NCBI GenBank assembly: GCA_932294295.1
Contig: OW028578.1
Coordinates: forward strand, 41,804,537-41,868,536
From: Alitta virens
Lineage: Eukaryota; Annelida; Polychaeta; Phyllodocida; Nereididae
Direction of reading: 5' to 3'
DNA length: 64,000 nucleotides
Part shown: one piece after another, positions 19,201-28,744 of the stretch
How positions within the stretch are numbered: the first letter of the stretch is position 1
Layout: each line of letters opens with the position of its first letter
Notes under the pieces: model-generated
The model's input: the letters and a program-made list of their open reading frames with translations, nothing else
Told to the model about the DNA's origin: nothing
Database searches by the model: none
Translations under genes and position numbers: made by a program

Positions 19201-21911
19201 CCACTTGATTTGGCTGCAGCATCGAAAACCACTCTAAGTTTGTTGGGTTTATTTGGATTTGTGACATAATGATGAGGAAGGTACCACATCTTCTTAGGAT
19301 GGCCCTTTTCTTCCATGGATGTCAATTTTCTTGCATAACCATTAGCAATGTAGCCATTCATCACCATACTGTACTGATCCTTCATGTCCGGGTTTGCCGA
19401 GAGGCGCTTGACAAGTGAGGTGAATCTCTTCTCTGCCATTCCTCTGTTGTTGGGCATCTTCTGCTCCTTATCTCTCCAAAGCATGGACACTTCATAATGT
19501 CCATCAGCTAGTCTTGTGTCATCTGTCAGAATTTTTGCTGCACGTTGGTCTTCGATGGACGTAGGTTTCTTGAAATCTGCAGTCACACCAAAGGATTCCG
19601 TCATCCAGAACTTCTCCACCTGCCTACTAAGTTGCATCTCTTCACTCATAACAAGGTTAACATTAGCCTGAATATCCTCCATAGATCTTCCATCAGATCC
19701 GCCAATTATACACCAGCCCAGTACAGTTCGAATGGCAATAAGTCCATCAGTTGGCCCTTCTCGGTTGTCGGTCTGCAAATGAGCCCTTGGTACATTAGCA
19801 CCAATTAAAAGCTTGACTTCACTTGGTGCGACATTACTAAGACCAAGTTTGTTCAGATGCTTCATGTGTTGGAGGTCATTTGCTTGGATTGGAGGACATT
19901 TGAAAACACCTGGTCTGGTCCATGCTTCCTTGATCCACAAAGAAGGAGCATCTGGGTCTCCTTGTTCACGGACTGACAAACTAACTCTTGAGGATTTGAG
20001 GGAAACTGATGAACTGAGAGTATTCAAGGTAAGACGCTCCAATTTACCACCAAGTCCAAGGTCTTTGGCTAAATCATCATTTATCAGGGTAATATCACTG
20101 CACGAATCCAGCAATGCGAAGGTCTTCAGAGTTCTACCATTCTTTCCTTGGACTACAACCGGGAGAACTTGGAAATAAACTTGGTTCAACTCACGGTTAA
20201 TATTGTTAACTTGACCCACTGCAGTATTCGTTTGAATGCTTGAAGTTTGTCTTCTCCTATGCAGCGTAGTATGATGCTTCACTCCACAGCCGCTAACTTT
20301 GCACAATCCTTTCGACATGCAATATGCAATTCTGTGTTTTGGATGAAGACAATTAAAGCATAACTGATGTTGTCTTACAAAGTCATATCTTTCTTCAGCA
20401 GTCTTGGCTAGATAATCCCTGCACTTAGGTAGGTGATGATCCAATGAACACAACTGACAGACATTTGCTGAACGTTGATCGAACATTGGAGTTATGGATG
20501 AAGTGTTCAAAGTAGTAAACCTTGGAGCAGACATCTGTGTATTCTGTTTCTGACGAACCAAAATTGCATATGGATTAAATTCGGATTCAATGCAGTCCCT
20601 TAACCAGTTTTCCAAGTCAACTAAGTTTGGTTCTCGAACCCGGCATATATTCCTGACATAGTCGTTCCACTTAACTCGCTTGTCCCCGGGAATGCGCCCA
20701 GAAGTCCGCTGCAACACATCCAGGCTGGTCAGTTCACTTGTATAACACATCTGGCGAAGAGTTGTAATGCAATCTCTTATTGCAACATAAAAGTTCCGAA
20801 GAGCATAAGCATCGCCTGATGGAAGAGTATTCCCATCCGTAATCATATTAATGTAGGCACGTGCTACAGCAACACGATGACCAAAGGCAAATTTGAGCTC
20901 CTTTAATGCAAGTGCATAGTTCCTGCCACTGTAACCCAATCCAAGTACAATTCCTTTGGCTTCACCTTTCACATGTGACTGGAGAAGGTCCATGCGTCTC
21001 GTATCATTAAGGCCTGGTCTGGAGTGTACTTGTACATAAAATTGTTCAACAAACTGTGGCCATGCTAAAGGCGAACCATCGAAAACTGGCAGTTCAACTT
21101 TCGGAAGATCTCTCTCTATCTGCAGCATTGCAATTGCTTGACTAAAGTCCCCAGGAGAAGGCTGGTTGTTATTAACAGTTTCTCTCCCAACTACCAAATC
21201 ATCAATCCAAGAATCAATGGAATTTTTTATCCGTGTGTTGCTGGCATTTTGAACTTGAGGCATGGCTGTCGCTTGCATACTATCTACAGATCCAGGGTTC
21301 CTTGCTTCAGATGACTGTACAGCAACATAAGATGCAGATGAGGAAGTAGGTGCAGGTACAGAGGAAGCAGTTACAGGTGTAGGTGCAGTCATGGAGTTGG
21401 ACACAGTCGCAGAGCTGGCTGCAGTCGCAGAGGTGGATGCAGTCGCAGAGGTGGACGCCATCGCAGAGGTGGATGCAGTCGCAGAGGTGGACGCCATCGC
21501 AGAGGTGGATGCAGTCGCAGAGGTGGACGCTGTCGCAGAGGTGGACGCAGATGCAGTGGTGTATGCTTCATCTGGAGGTACGGATGGCACTGACATGAGT
21601 TCAGCTATAGCAGACGCTTGCTCATTTTTGATTTCCTTAAGTCTTTCGTCAATCTCACACAAGCATTGTGTCCCTTGTTCGAGATAGTCATTGAATGAAT
21701 CTTCGGCTTCTACAATTGCATCATCTTCATCCAAGGCAGATAAATAATAGTCATGTGCTGTCTGCAACCTTTTCAATTGGCTTGCAATTCGATCCTTGAG
21801 AACGTTCAAAGCAGCAGGAGAATCCTTTAATTTGTCAAACTGGTTGATTGTTCTTGTTACCCAGCCTGCTTGTCGTGATCTGCTTGTCTTCAGCCTTTCA
21901 ATGTCGGCCAT
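16278..21911 (-). CDS. BEL/Pao Gag-Pol polyprotein, 1877 residues, intact
   Basis: The start is the ATG at 21911 (context AACAAAATGG); the frame reaches 21947 only without an ATG. In order from that start: a coiled N-terminus; a serine/threonine/alanine hexapeptide repeat (~115-170); a DUF1759 Gag-like region (LPVFDGSPLAWPQF, ~270-420); zinc knuckles (CQLC..., CFNC...KHRIAYC, ~480-540); an aspartic protease of DUF1758 type (LLDSCSD, ~600); reverse transcriptase (LRVVFDAAAK ~890, YVDD ~1015); RNase H (FCDASEAGF ~1190, NPADDATRG); and integrase with a zinc finger (~1520-1560) and catalytic D (LDYFGP ~1588), D (SDNGTN ~1645) and E (GGAWERLVR ~1693). A DUF5641 C-terminus (KWRQCQ-type, DDLVILVDD) closes it. 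All catalytic residues are present and there is no stop. It supplies capsid and every enzyme needed for copying and insertion. Confidence 0.95.
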   Translation of the reverse strand: MADIERLKTSRSRQAGWVTRTINQFDKLKDSPAALNVLKDRIASQLKRLQTAHDYYLSALDEDDAIVEAEDSFNDYLEQGTQCLCEIDERLKEIKNEQASAIAELMSVPSVPPDEAYTTASASTSATASTSATASTSAMASTSATASTSAMASTSATASTSATAASSATVSNSMTAPTPVTASSVPAPTSSSASYVAVQSSEARNPGSVDSMQATAMPQVQNASNTRIKNSIDSWIDDLVVGRETVNNNQPSPGDFSQAIAMLQIERDLPKVELPVFDGSPLAWPQFVEQFYVQVHSRPGLNDTRRMDLLQSHVKGEAKGIVLGLGYSGRNYALALKELKFAFGHRVAVARAYINMITDGNTLPSGDAYALRNFYVAIRDCITTLRQMCYTSELTSLDVLQRTSGRIPGDKRVKWNDYVRNICRVREPNLVDLENWLRDCIESEFNPYAILVRQKQNTQMSAPRFTTLNTSSITPMFDQRSANVCQLCSLDHHLPKCRDYLAKTAEERYDFVRQHQLCFNCLHPKHRIAYCMSKGLCKVSGCGVKHHTTLHRRRQTSSIQTNTAVGQVNNINRELNQVYFQVLPVVVQGKNGRTLKTFALLDSCSDITLINDDLAKDLGLGGKLERLTLNTLSSSVSLKSSRVSLSVREQGDPDAPSLWIKEAWTRPGVFKCPPIQANDLQHMKHLNKLGLSNVAPSEVKLLIGANVPRAHLQTDNREGPTDGLIAIRTVLGWCIIGGSDGRSMEDIQANVNLVMSEEMQLSRQVEKFWMTESFGVTADFKKPTSIEDQRAAKILTDDTRLADGHYEVSMLWRDKEQKMPNNRGMAEKRFTSLVKRLSANPDMKDQYSMVMNGYIANGYARKLTSMEEKGHPKKMWYLPHHYVTNPNKPNKLRVVFDAAAKSSGVSLNSELMTGPDLTNSLFTVLQQFRLHPVAVVADIKEMFHQVNVTQGDSDALRFLWKDDLNHPGPPQVYKMLVHIFGAKDSPCCVNYALRQAAVEENVDENVRETILENFYVDDMLKSVKDVPTAITLVNNISHVLFSKGFQLAKWMSSSEEVLNHISQSAESQPELNLDLEDLPTQRVLGLGWNVQEDSFVFKPSTYSESKTKRTIVSTVSSIYDPCGFLSPFTFRAKCFIQEIWRGGTDWDETVPEELQRGWRDWLGELHHLSSLRIPRYHGLKKGMDLELHVFCDASEAGFAAVAYLRMTDSIGIRCSFVAARSHVAPIKQTLTIPKLELQGAVMAVRLSCALMDTFVAPRIIFWTDAITVLRYIKNESRRWKIFIANRITEIHENSEPQQWKYVPSAQNPADDATRGLPADILSQANRWMLGPSFLWQMKDSWPSQPEILPPKEDDDGLRKTAVCMNICTGPKNHTQHYRIEEVVQPERYSSWYRLSRITAWVQRAALNFCAGVSSKKIVPVKDEYLLNSELHNAEVSLGRVAQLNRFSREYAALEQGGEIDEKSQIRPLDPFFDSTCSIIRVGGRLNRALTKEEFKHQILLPYDHQVTKLIANDIHIRQAHCGPEHLVASLRQRFWPIKCRQLARKIVYECLDCHRRSVQPVVPLMADLPAQRVAGYTRPFQFTGLDYFGPMIVKRARSRLKKWGCIFTCMVTRSVHLELADSLQTDDFILVLRCFVSRRGQPTEIFSDNGTNFKGADRELRDCLQQLDQGKINNFLLQGFTKWNFIPPHAPHFGGAWERLVRSVKTALKAVLKEQVVSESVLRTTLAEVEAVLNSRPLTYNSSSVNDFTALTPNHFLHGGASSVAPAGEFDASDIDSRKRWRQCQVLADHVWRRWTREYLPSLTVRNKWKTEQRNLQVDDLVILVDDKLPRGQWLLGRVTEIQPSADGRIRSAKVKTIQGTYLRPASKICLLEEGLK
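21405..21555 (-). repeat. 18-bp coding minisatellite in the BEL Gag region
   Basis: About eight near-identical 18-base units encode alternating hexapeptides ATASTS and AMASTS. The period keeps the frame, so copy number can change without breaking the protein. Confidence 0.85.
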
Positions 21912-21955
21912 TTTGTTGAAGTTGAATACAGGTGATCTTGAAGACAAATTCTAAC

Positions 21956-22575
21956 TTTTATGACTCAGAAACCAGCTGTTTCTAACTCGCGTTTATTCAT
22001 TCAACTTCATTGCAGAGCTTAGCAGCGTCTTAGCATTTAGCGGTTAGCTGAAATACAAGGAAACTTCACTTAGTTATGATATCCATAAATCATGTATACA
22101 TTATTGTCTAACTCCACTATGCCGCTGAACATATAAGCATGCATTGTATTTACATACTACTTTATATTGCTGCATAAGCAATTATACATAATGCAAATTT
22201 AACACAATGAGAAATGATAATTCAATATACACATAATACATAATGATGAGCATACTAGTACTTGCAGAATTATGAATACTAACAAAGAGAAATAAGAACT
22301 GAGCAATACACTTACAATTTGTGTCTTGCTGGTCTAGAATCATAAATGATGTGAATGATATGAAGTCTTAATCATGAATGATACAACAGCACAAGGAAAT
22401 GGTCAGGTGAGGTGTGATCATAGAAAAGCTGTGATGTACACAAATTGGCATGGAATGGAAGACATGGATGAATGAACATAGAAATCACTCAAGCATATTA
22501 AACTAATAGTACAGCAAGCAAATTAAATGATAACATGTAAATAATCTCAAATTGCATTAAACAATCCGGTCCAAG
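21956..22575 (-). repeat. 5' LTR of the BEL/Pao element
   Basis: Identical to 15617-16236. Only 44 bases separate it from the start codon at 21911, and no TGG-initiated primer-binding site is evident at its inner edge (AGAATTTGTCTTC). Confidence 0.9.
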
Positions 22576-23358
22576 CCTAATTACTAAAGTCCATTGAATT
22601 TGCCACTTTCCCCTTCTCTATTTAATTTTGTAAGCCATACATTTTTAACCCTAAGCGAATGAGCTTCAAAGAGGGTTATTGTTATCACCAGTGACCATCC
22701 ACTGGGTGGGCAGGCCAGCTTGAGGGTGGGAGGGCAGTCAGGTGTAACACTTTCTGGAGTAGAACTCAAACACTATAGTAATCTTTATTATATTAAAAAT
22801 GTCTACTTCGTTTTTGATCATATCTTTTTCATTAAAAGCTGACAGCAGTGCAAAGTTAAGTTAACAGAAATCATATAAACAAACTAAATCACTGTGTGTT
22901 ATCACCTCACAGCCCAGCGACCTAATTATGTACATGTTTAGCTAATTTTAAAGTAAATTTATCCAATTTAATTCTCTTATAATCTCTAGGTGGACTTATG
23001 GTATTAAAGGTCTAACAATGAAATACAGAATAATTATGATTTTATATGCTGAGTTTATGCAATTCTTGTTCTGACAAGCAGACCATTAGAAAAATTGCCT
23101 TAACTAAAAAATATATGAATTTATGTCTCTTGTATTTCTAAGAGAAGATGTATGAAGTAACCATTAGCACCTTAATTTATTGGTAAGCCAAATGGCGGAA
23201 TAGTTACATGATTTAATATATATATTGAATACCATGAAAATGCTGTGGGTAAAAAAATTAATTCAAGCGCCCATGGAAGTAACAATTAATATTATAACAT
23301 AATTTTAACAAATGTATGAAGTAACAATTTACCAACATAAATCAGAGCTATGTATACC
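22576..23358. other. No gene recognised
   Basis: AT-rich DNA between the BEL element and the glycosyltransferase gene. The part nearest 23358 is probably its 3' untranslated region. Confidence 0.3.
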
Positions 23359-24855
23359 TCACAATTGCTTTGTTGACTTCAGCCAATCAAAATATGGTAA
23401 AATAGCTTTTGCAATCATTTCAGGCGTAGTAGTCCTACAATCAATTTCCGGAATAACTCCATAATAAATATCCCCCAATACAAATGCTAATCGACTATAA
23501 CAAAAGTTTAGTTCTTTGCATAAACCTTCTATGACAATTGTTCCTGGTTGGCTGAAGAATATGTTTGACAATCCCGCTCCATGTGGACCGATCACCATAA
23601 TTGCTCTGTTGAACATCAGCATTGTTTCCTGAAAAGATGGCATATGTCTATCAGAAAAGATTTCAAGTTTGTATCCATATTTTGGTTCATACTTTTTCAG
23701 CATATTCCAAATGTCCTTGTGCCGACCAAACCATCTCCTTGAACTTCGTTGGATGACGATGACTAACTTGCGTTCAATGTAAGGCATCTCTACGATCTGG
23801 CGAAGTCGCAGGTTCGTGATAAAGCTGGGAAACGTAGTGGCTTGACCACAAGCAACTCCGGCAGGCATATAAATTATTTTAGCCTTAACATGGCCTGTGA
23901 CTACACTGTTTGATAAACCAAACTGTCTGATGAAGTTAACTGCTAATAAGCTTTTTGTTCGACAGTGTATTAAAATTGATGGATGTTGACGTAGAAACTC
24001 AACATACATTGCCAATCGTGGAATGTTTTCAATGGTAGAGTGGAAAAAGCCTTCACCCCAAAATTCAGATATGGTAAATACTTCATCATGCATTGGCAAT
24101 TGATCTGAATTAGCTTTTTTGTATGACTCATATTTGCATGCTTTTTGGTTAAGGTGGATGTTACTGTGCGCTACAATTCCTTCTGAGAACACTATACCAT
24201 TTCTGATGATATGGATGAATGTTAATAGAACGTTTGTGCTATTATAATCTTGGGCTACATTAGTAGTTTGTATCACTTCAGAATAATGCTTGGATGCTCT
24301 CACTGTGTTTTCCCACGTTAAGTTCTCATGAAACTGAAATGGCAAATGCTTATTCCGGTAGATGACTTTCTTACTCACAGCTTGCTTGAAAAATTTGTAA
24401 GGCCAAAATGAATTTATTGTCTCTAACGATGCACTGAAATTTACTGTCCTTATTCCTTCATACCTTTTCAAATTCTCAAAATAACCAGGTCCGATGACGC
24501 GAACACTATACTGTCCTCTACGTAATCCAGGTGTTAAAAAGGTGCTATTGGCAGCTTTTGTCATTGTCAAAAAGGTTTGTCGATATTCTTCTAACTTGGC
24601 AAACTTGTCCGAAAAGAGGCTTAAGACGCTGCTCAGTGTTACATTTGGACTTGTATAATTTGCGGAGATGATTCTGTTATTTTCAAACGGATCATTGGAA
24701 TTTTTGCCTGTCCTGTTATGAATTTGGAAATATTTGGCATCACTATTTGGAAAATGAATTTGTCCAGGTGAAAGGAGTTGTGCACATAAAAATGCCACAA
24801 TAGAAAGAGTGGTGATGATGACTAACTTGATAAATACCTGTTTTAAATAATCCAT
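23359..24855 (-). CDS. GT61 (DUF563) family glycosyltransferase, paralogue 1
   Basis: Single-exon frame of 498 residues. Residues ~8-30 are a hydrophobic signal anchor (FIKLVIITTLSIVAFLCAQL), giving the type II topology of Golgi/ER glycosyltransferases. A variable stem with NxS/T sites follows, then the GT61 catalytic region: HSTIENIPRLAMYVEF, HPSILIHC, and the family signature NRAIMVIGPHGAGLSN near residues 415-432, followed by the SQPGTIVIE segment. GT61 includes EOGT, POMGNT2 and plant xylosyltransferases; the donor and acceptor here cannot be told. It should add a sugar to glycoproteins or glycans in the secretory pathway. The lack of introns in an intron-bearing genome suggests ancestry by retroposition, then duplication: a second copy lies 8.3 kb away in the same orientation. 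A TATATAAAA lies about 190 bases upstream. Confidence 0.88.
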   Translation of the reverse strand: MDYLKQVFIKLVIITTLSIVAFLCAQLLSPGQIHFPNSDAKYFQIHNRTGKNSNDPFENNRIISANYTSPNVTLSSVLSLFSDKFAKLEEYRQTFLTMTKAANSTFLTPGLRRGQYSVRVIGPGYFENLKRYEGIRTVNFSASLETINSFWPYKFFKQAVSKKVIYRNKHLPFQFHENLTWENTVRASKHYSEVIQTTNVAQDYNSTNVLLTFIHIIRNGIVFSEGIVAHSNIHLNQKACKYESYKKANSDQLPMHDEVFTISEFWGEGFFHSTIENIPRLAMYVEFLRQHPSILIHCRTKSLLAVNFIRQFGLSNSVVTGHVKAKIIYMPAGVACGQATTFPSFITNLRLRQIVEMPYIERKLVIVIQRSSRRWFGRHKDIWNMLKKYEPKYGYKLEIFSDRHMPSFQETMLMFNRAIMVIGPHGAGLSNIFFSQPGTIVIEGLCKELNFCYSRLAFVLGDIYYGVIPEIDCRTTTPEMIAKAILPYFDWLKSTKQL

Positions 24856-25045
24856 TATTATCAGCTTCTAATCAACATAATCCACGGAGATACTTTTTCC
24901 ACAGTTTGTTAAATTCTAATGAATGTAAAAAAAGGATGTGTAGCTTTTCCAGAATTTACTGACTTCTGATAAACATATCCAAACAAATTTCTTTACCAGT
25001 TGGTCAACTTTTGTTTAACATAATCCAAGAGTATCTCAAGCATAA

Positions 25046-25057
25046 TTTTATATAAAA
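25046..25057 (-). promoter_or_regulatory. Possible TATA box of glycosyltransferase paralogue 1
   Basis: TTTTATATAAAA is a palindrome about 190 bases upstream of the start codon, so it could serve either strand. The AT-rich setting makes this weak evidence. Confidence 0.25.
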
Positions 25058-25254
25058 GGCTTTCTGATACATCAAGTGCAATGCCAAGTGAGAGGGAGTT
25101 TCACTGCTTTATATCTCTGCCAAAGTTGCTTCTCATAGTATTGTCCCTGAAACGAAATTTAGAAAATTCAATGTATTATGATTTTTTTGTTTGTTTTGAA
25201 TATGTTAATTCACACACATGCATCATTAGTTTAACTACATTATATTTACATGAA

Positions 25255-25470
25255 TATATATATACTTTTATTGACACAATATCATACATGATACATTTGT
25301 CAAAAATAACAGATAAAAAAACATGTACTAAATCTACTTCTACTCACTATTCCTATATTCAATATATATATACATGGTATAAAAGTTAAAGTTATACATT
25401 ATCAATAGATCATCTACACATCCATGGTCCCAGTTGCTGAACAATAGCACGGTAATAAGAGCATTAAATT
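25255..25470 (-). repeat. Dispersed repeat, inverted partner of 42240-42480
   Basis: Shares blocks such as GATACATTTGTCAAAAATAAC and CACATCCATGGTCCCAG with the reverse complement of 42240-42480, in the same order. It starts at a TA run, so it is probably the 3' end of a LINE family that is also present near 31422. Confidence 0.65.
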
Positions 25471-26550
25471 TGTCTTCATTGTTTAGCTAATTATCATAAT
25501 TCTGAATTTACACGGTTATCTTTACCAGTAAACTTGATATATATTTTTTAAACCTGACACAGGTCTTAATTTTACTAATGGAAACCAAAAGATAATAATT
25601 ATATACTATCAAATGGACTATTAGGTTATATTTCATCTTAACATTGAGTATTGTTTTCATTGTATTATATATTATTTGTATCTATTTGACTAAGGGCCTC
25701 AATATGAAACAGATAATGCTACTTAAGCATTTTTTATATAAGTTCAATGAATAAATTCAACAACTAAATGAATATAAAAAGTGATAACATATATTGTCAT
25801 ATAAACATAATTACGGTTAGCCTACTGGAGAGCCACTTTAATGGAAAAAATCTACTTCCATTGCATTATACATAGAAATATGCATTGGAAATATAGTTGG
25901 CAATAAAGTGTTGTTTTTCAAAAATATAATATCATAATAATAATAATACAATGCTGACATAATCAAATAATGTTTTTATGTATGTAAACATTCATCACAT
26001 AAACACACTAAGCTGACACGAATGAACGACTGTATGTAATTTATTTTAAGAAAAAAAAAGAAAAAATTTATCAATTAATTATATAAAATAAATTCATATT
26101 ATAACCAGTCAATCACTTGGAACAATAGAGGTAGAGGGTAGCATATTGTGGTTGCGATGTAACTAGCATTATGCTCATGGGGATGCTGTATGCCTTAGTC
26201 TCTAGAGGGCGCTGCAAATGGCTCAGGTTTAGAGCTCAAGAAGGCAGCCTTTCATTTTACTTGGAGGCAGTCAAGAGAATGCTTGTGTCACCGTCCTGCC
26301 ATGATCTATAATTTATACATCATTGGAGGTGAACACACTGAACAGTAGTAAAAAGACATTAGAAAAGACTGCCAAAAAAAATTTACATGTGGTATTTCAT
26401 TGATCACCTTCGACAGTAATTGATTGATTGTCATGGATTTGTTAACAGACTGACTGACCATTCTCTTGACTGACTATTTCTTCACTGACTTACTGATAGT
26501 TAGGTATACTGACTATTTTATTGGCTGACTTTATTGACTGACTGTTTCTT
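25471..26550. other. No gene recognised
   Basis: AT-rich DNA with short low-complexity runs only (for example an ATA run near 25930). Confidence 0.3.
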
Positions 26551-26722
26551 TACTGACTGAGTGACTGACTGAGTGACTGACTGAGTGACTGACTGAGTGA
26601 CTGACTGAGTGACTGACTGAGTGACTGACTGAGTGACTGACTGAGTGACTGACTAAGTAACTGACTAAGTAACTGACTGACTGACTGAATGACTGATAGA
26701 TAGATAGATAGATAGATAGATA
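26551..26722. repeat. Tandem GACTGACTGAGT array with a GATA tail
   Basis: About eight near-perfect 12-base units (26555-26650), then diverged units, then (GATA)n. Single GACT units are scattered before and after (26450-26540, 26890-26950), showing wider slippage. The 73-codon frame across it is an artefact. Confidence 0.9.
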
Positions 26723-28744
26723 TATAATGGAAAGTGCAGTCCTCAAAGGCAAGTTCTTGCCCCTATCAAGGTTGATTGATGAGGTAAGAGAGAGAGGAGT
26801 CCAAGGATGTTACATATTTAAAACATGGCTGGGATATTTTACTTGTCTCAGCATATACACCAAGTACAAGGGACTGCCAGTTTAACTGGGTGACTGTTTT
26901 ATTACTGACTGACTGACTATTTTATTACTGATGATTGATTGATTATTGATTGATCGATATTATCTGTTTAGAAATCAATACATAAAATGTCAGTATTTTT
27001 TTCTGATTCTTTTCATGCATTGTTCAAAATATTTCTTGAACATTGATCATTGTAAACAATTATTTTATATTCTAGCATTCACAATTAACGAGTGCCTTCC
27101 TCAAGAGTCACAGTTGAGAACATGTCAAATAATTATGTTTCCCTACCTATTCTTCAAGATGGAGTTATAGTTGATTGGACAAATGTGGCATGTTAGATGT
27201 TATCTTAAGTAATTAACATCTACCAAAAGCAGCTTCACCTCAGCAACACCTGGTGAAAGTATTGTAGTCCAATGATTACATGTAATCACACTGTAATCCC
27301 TTATGAGCAGATACTCTATTATGTGTGTATGGTCTTATTTGCGCCTAATAAAGTCTACAAAACAGCCGGTGTCCTAGTTTTAATATGATCTATTGAATGA
27401 TTTGTGCTTTCGATTTGTGTCAATTGGGTCACTGAAGATAAGATGATAAGATGATAAGCATAATGTCGCCATTGAAAACTAATTTTTTTCTCAAGAACGG
27501 TTAGAGCAATTCCTCATTAAATTGCCCTTATAATTTTATTAGAAAATTCTGCTGTTATTGTCTTGGTGGATTCATTAATCCTACATGACTGACGGGCTTC
27601 AAATCTTGCATGAACACACTTTGAAACACTTCTACAGATCTTAACCCTAATTAGTTGGCATGCCATACCCTAAAAATGGCTAAATTAGCCGTTTTTGCTC
27701 TTTCTATCAAATATGCCGGAAATTTTCGTTGAAAAATTCAAAACCAGAAAGAGGCTTAATGGTTGGCACCATGGCAACTGGGCCTGTTGGTCACATGACT
27801 CCCTTTGGTAACTATGCTTGCAGGTCACAGGCCCGGAGCAACCATTCACACCAGCTTTGCCAGGAGCCATTAAATGCAGCTCAGAATGAGGCTGAATGGT
27901 TAGGTCGTGACCTCAGAGTAAAGCTTAGTGACTTTTGTGAACTTTGACCAAATGAAGGGGCAAAGTGCACTCCCTGGTCAGTTTTCATATTAACGAATAT
28001 TTTTTATAAAATTAAGTAGTATTTCAAAGATAAGAAACACATTCAAAGAAAGGATAACATGCTTGCTTGCATAAAAGTTCAAGTCAATAATTATTGTCAA
28101 AACTATCAATGACATATCTAAATTATAGTATTTTCACTTTTCAAACTTCTTTTTGATATTAATTTCATGCTGTTTATGAAATAATGATAAATCTGAAAAA
28201 ATGCTAAAAAGTTGTTAATTGTGTTTCTGGAGCAGAACTCTAGCATTATAGGGAACTAGCATGCCCGTAGGGAGCTGCAAAGGTGAAATAAAGTAATACA
28301 GGTATATATCCATGGAGTCACTATGCATGTATAGTACTCCATGGTATATCAAGACGACTCGTATAAGAAAAGCTAAGAAATACACCCATTCAGGCCATGA
28401 ACTGGACTTTGGTGGGAAATTATACTGCTTGCGACTCGTTTAACTGGGACGATTCGGCCTACGAAAGAAGTCGGTTCGGCTCCCTATACATTAGCATTGA
28501 GGTTCTGGGTCCATTCGGTCTAAGAAATGAATCTATTCGGCTCTGACACAAATGTCCGGCCGCAGGTTTCCTGTCTGCTCTTTCGCCGCTAAGAAATAGA
28601 ATATCTTGATAACTAATCATGATAGAATTATGATATTTACACCTAGATCTACTTGTTCACCGTAACGAACCCTTTTAAAACAAAACATGCACATTTTTTC
28701 TTCTGCAAATTTATTTAGCACTGCATGTGCATTTATGAATTTAA
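26723..28744. other. No gene recognised; small repeat traces
   Basis: Holds a copy of the 'GTTTCTGGAGCAGAACTCT' repeat at 28223-28250 and a pair of similar 38-base segments (28447-28484, 28508-28545). There is no convincing exon. Confidence 0.3.

Larger units (their letters stand above)
15617..22575 (-). mobile_element. Complete BEL/Pao LTR retrotransposon
   Basis: About 6.96 kb, bounded by two LTRs of 620 bases that I find identical line by line at a constant offset of 6339. It encodes one intact Gag-Pol frame on the minus strand. A purine tract lies beside the downstream LTR. A possible target duplication TAAT occurs at 15613-15616 and 22578-22581, two bases off the right-hand LTR edge as I place it. 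Intact coding and identical LTRs point to a very recent, possibly active, insertion. Confidence 0.93.

Noticed and set aside
16775..21687. Many 60-136-codon frames opposite and within the BEL polyprotein
   Set aside because: Shadows of the 1877-codon frame.
26551..26722. CRISPR-like regular repeat
   Set aside because: 12-bp direct tandem units without spacers, in an animal genome.
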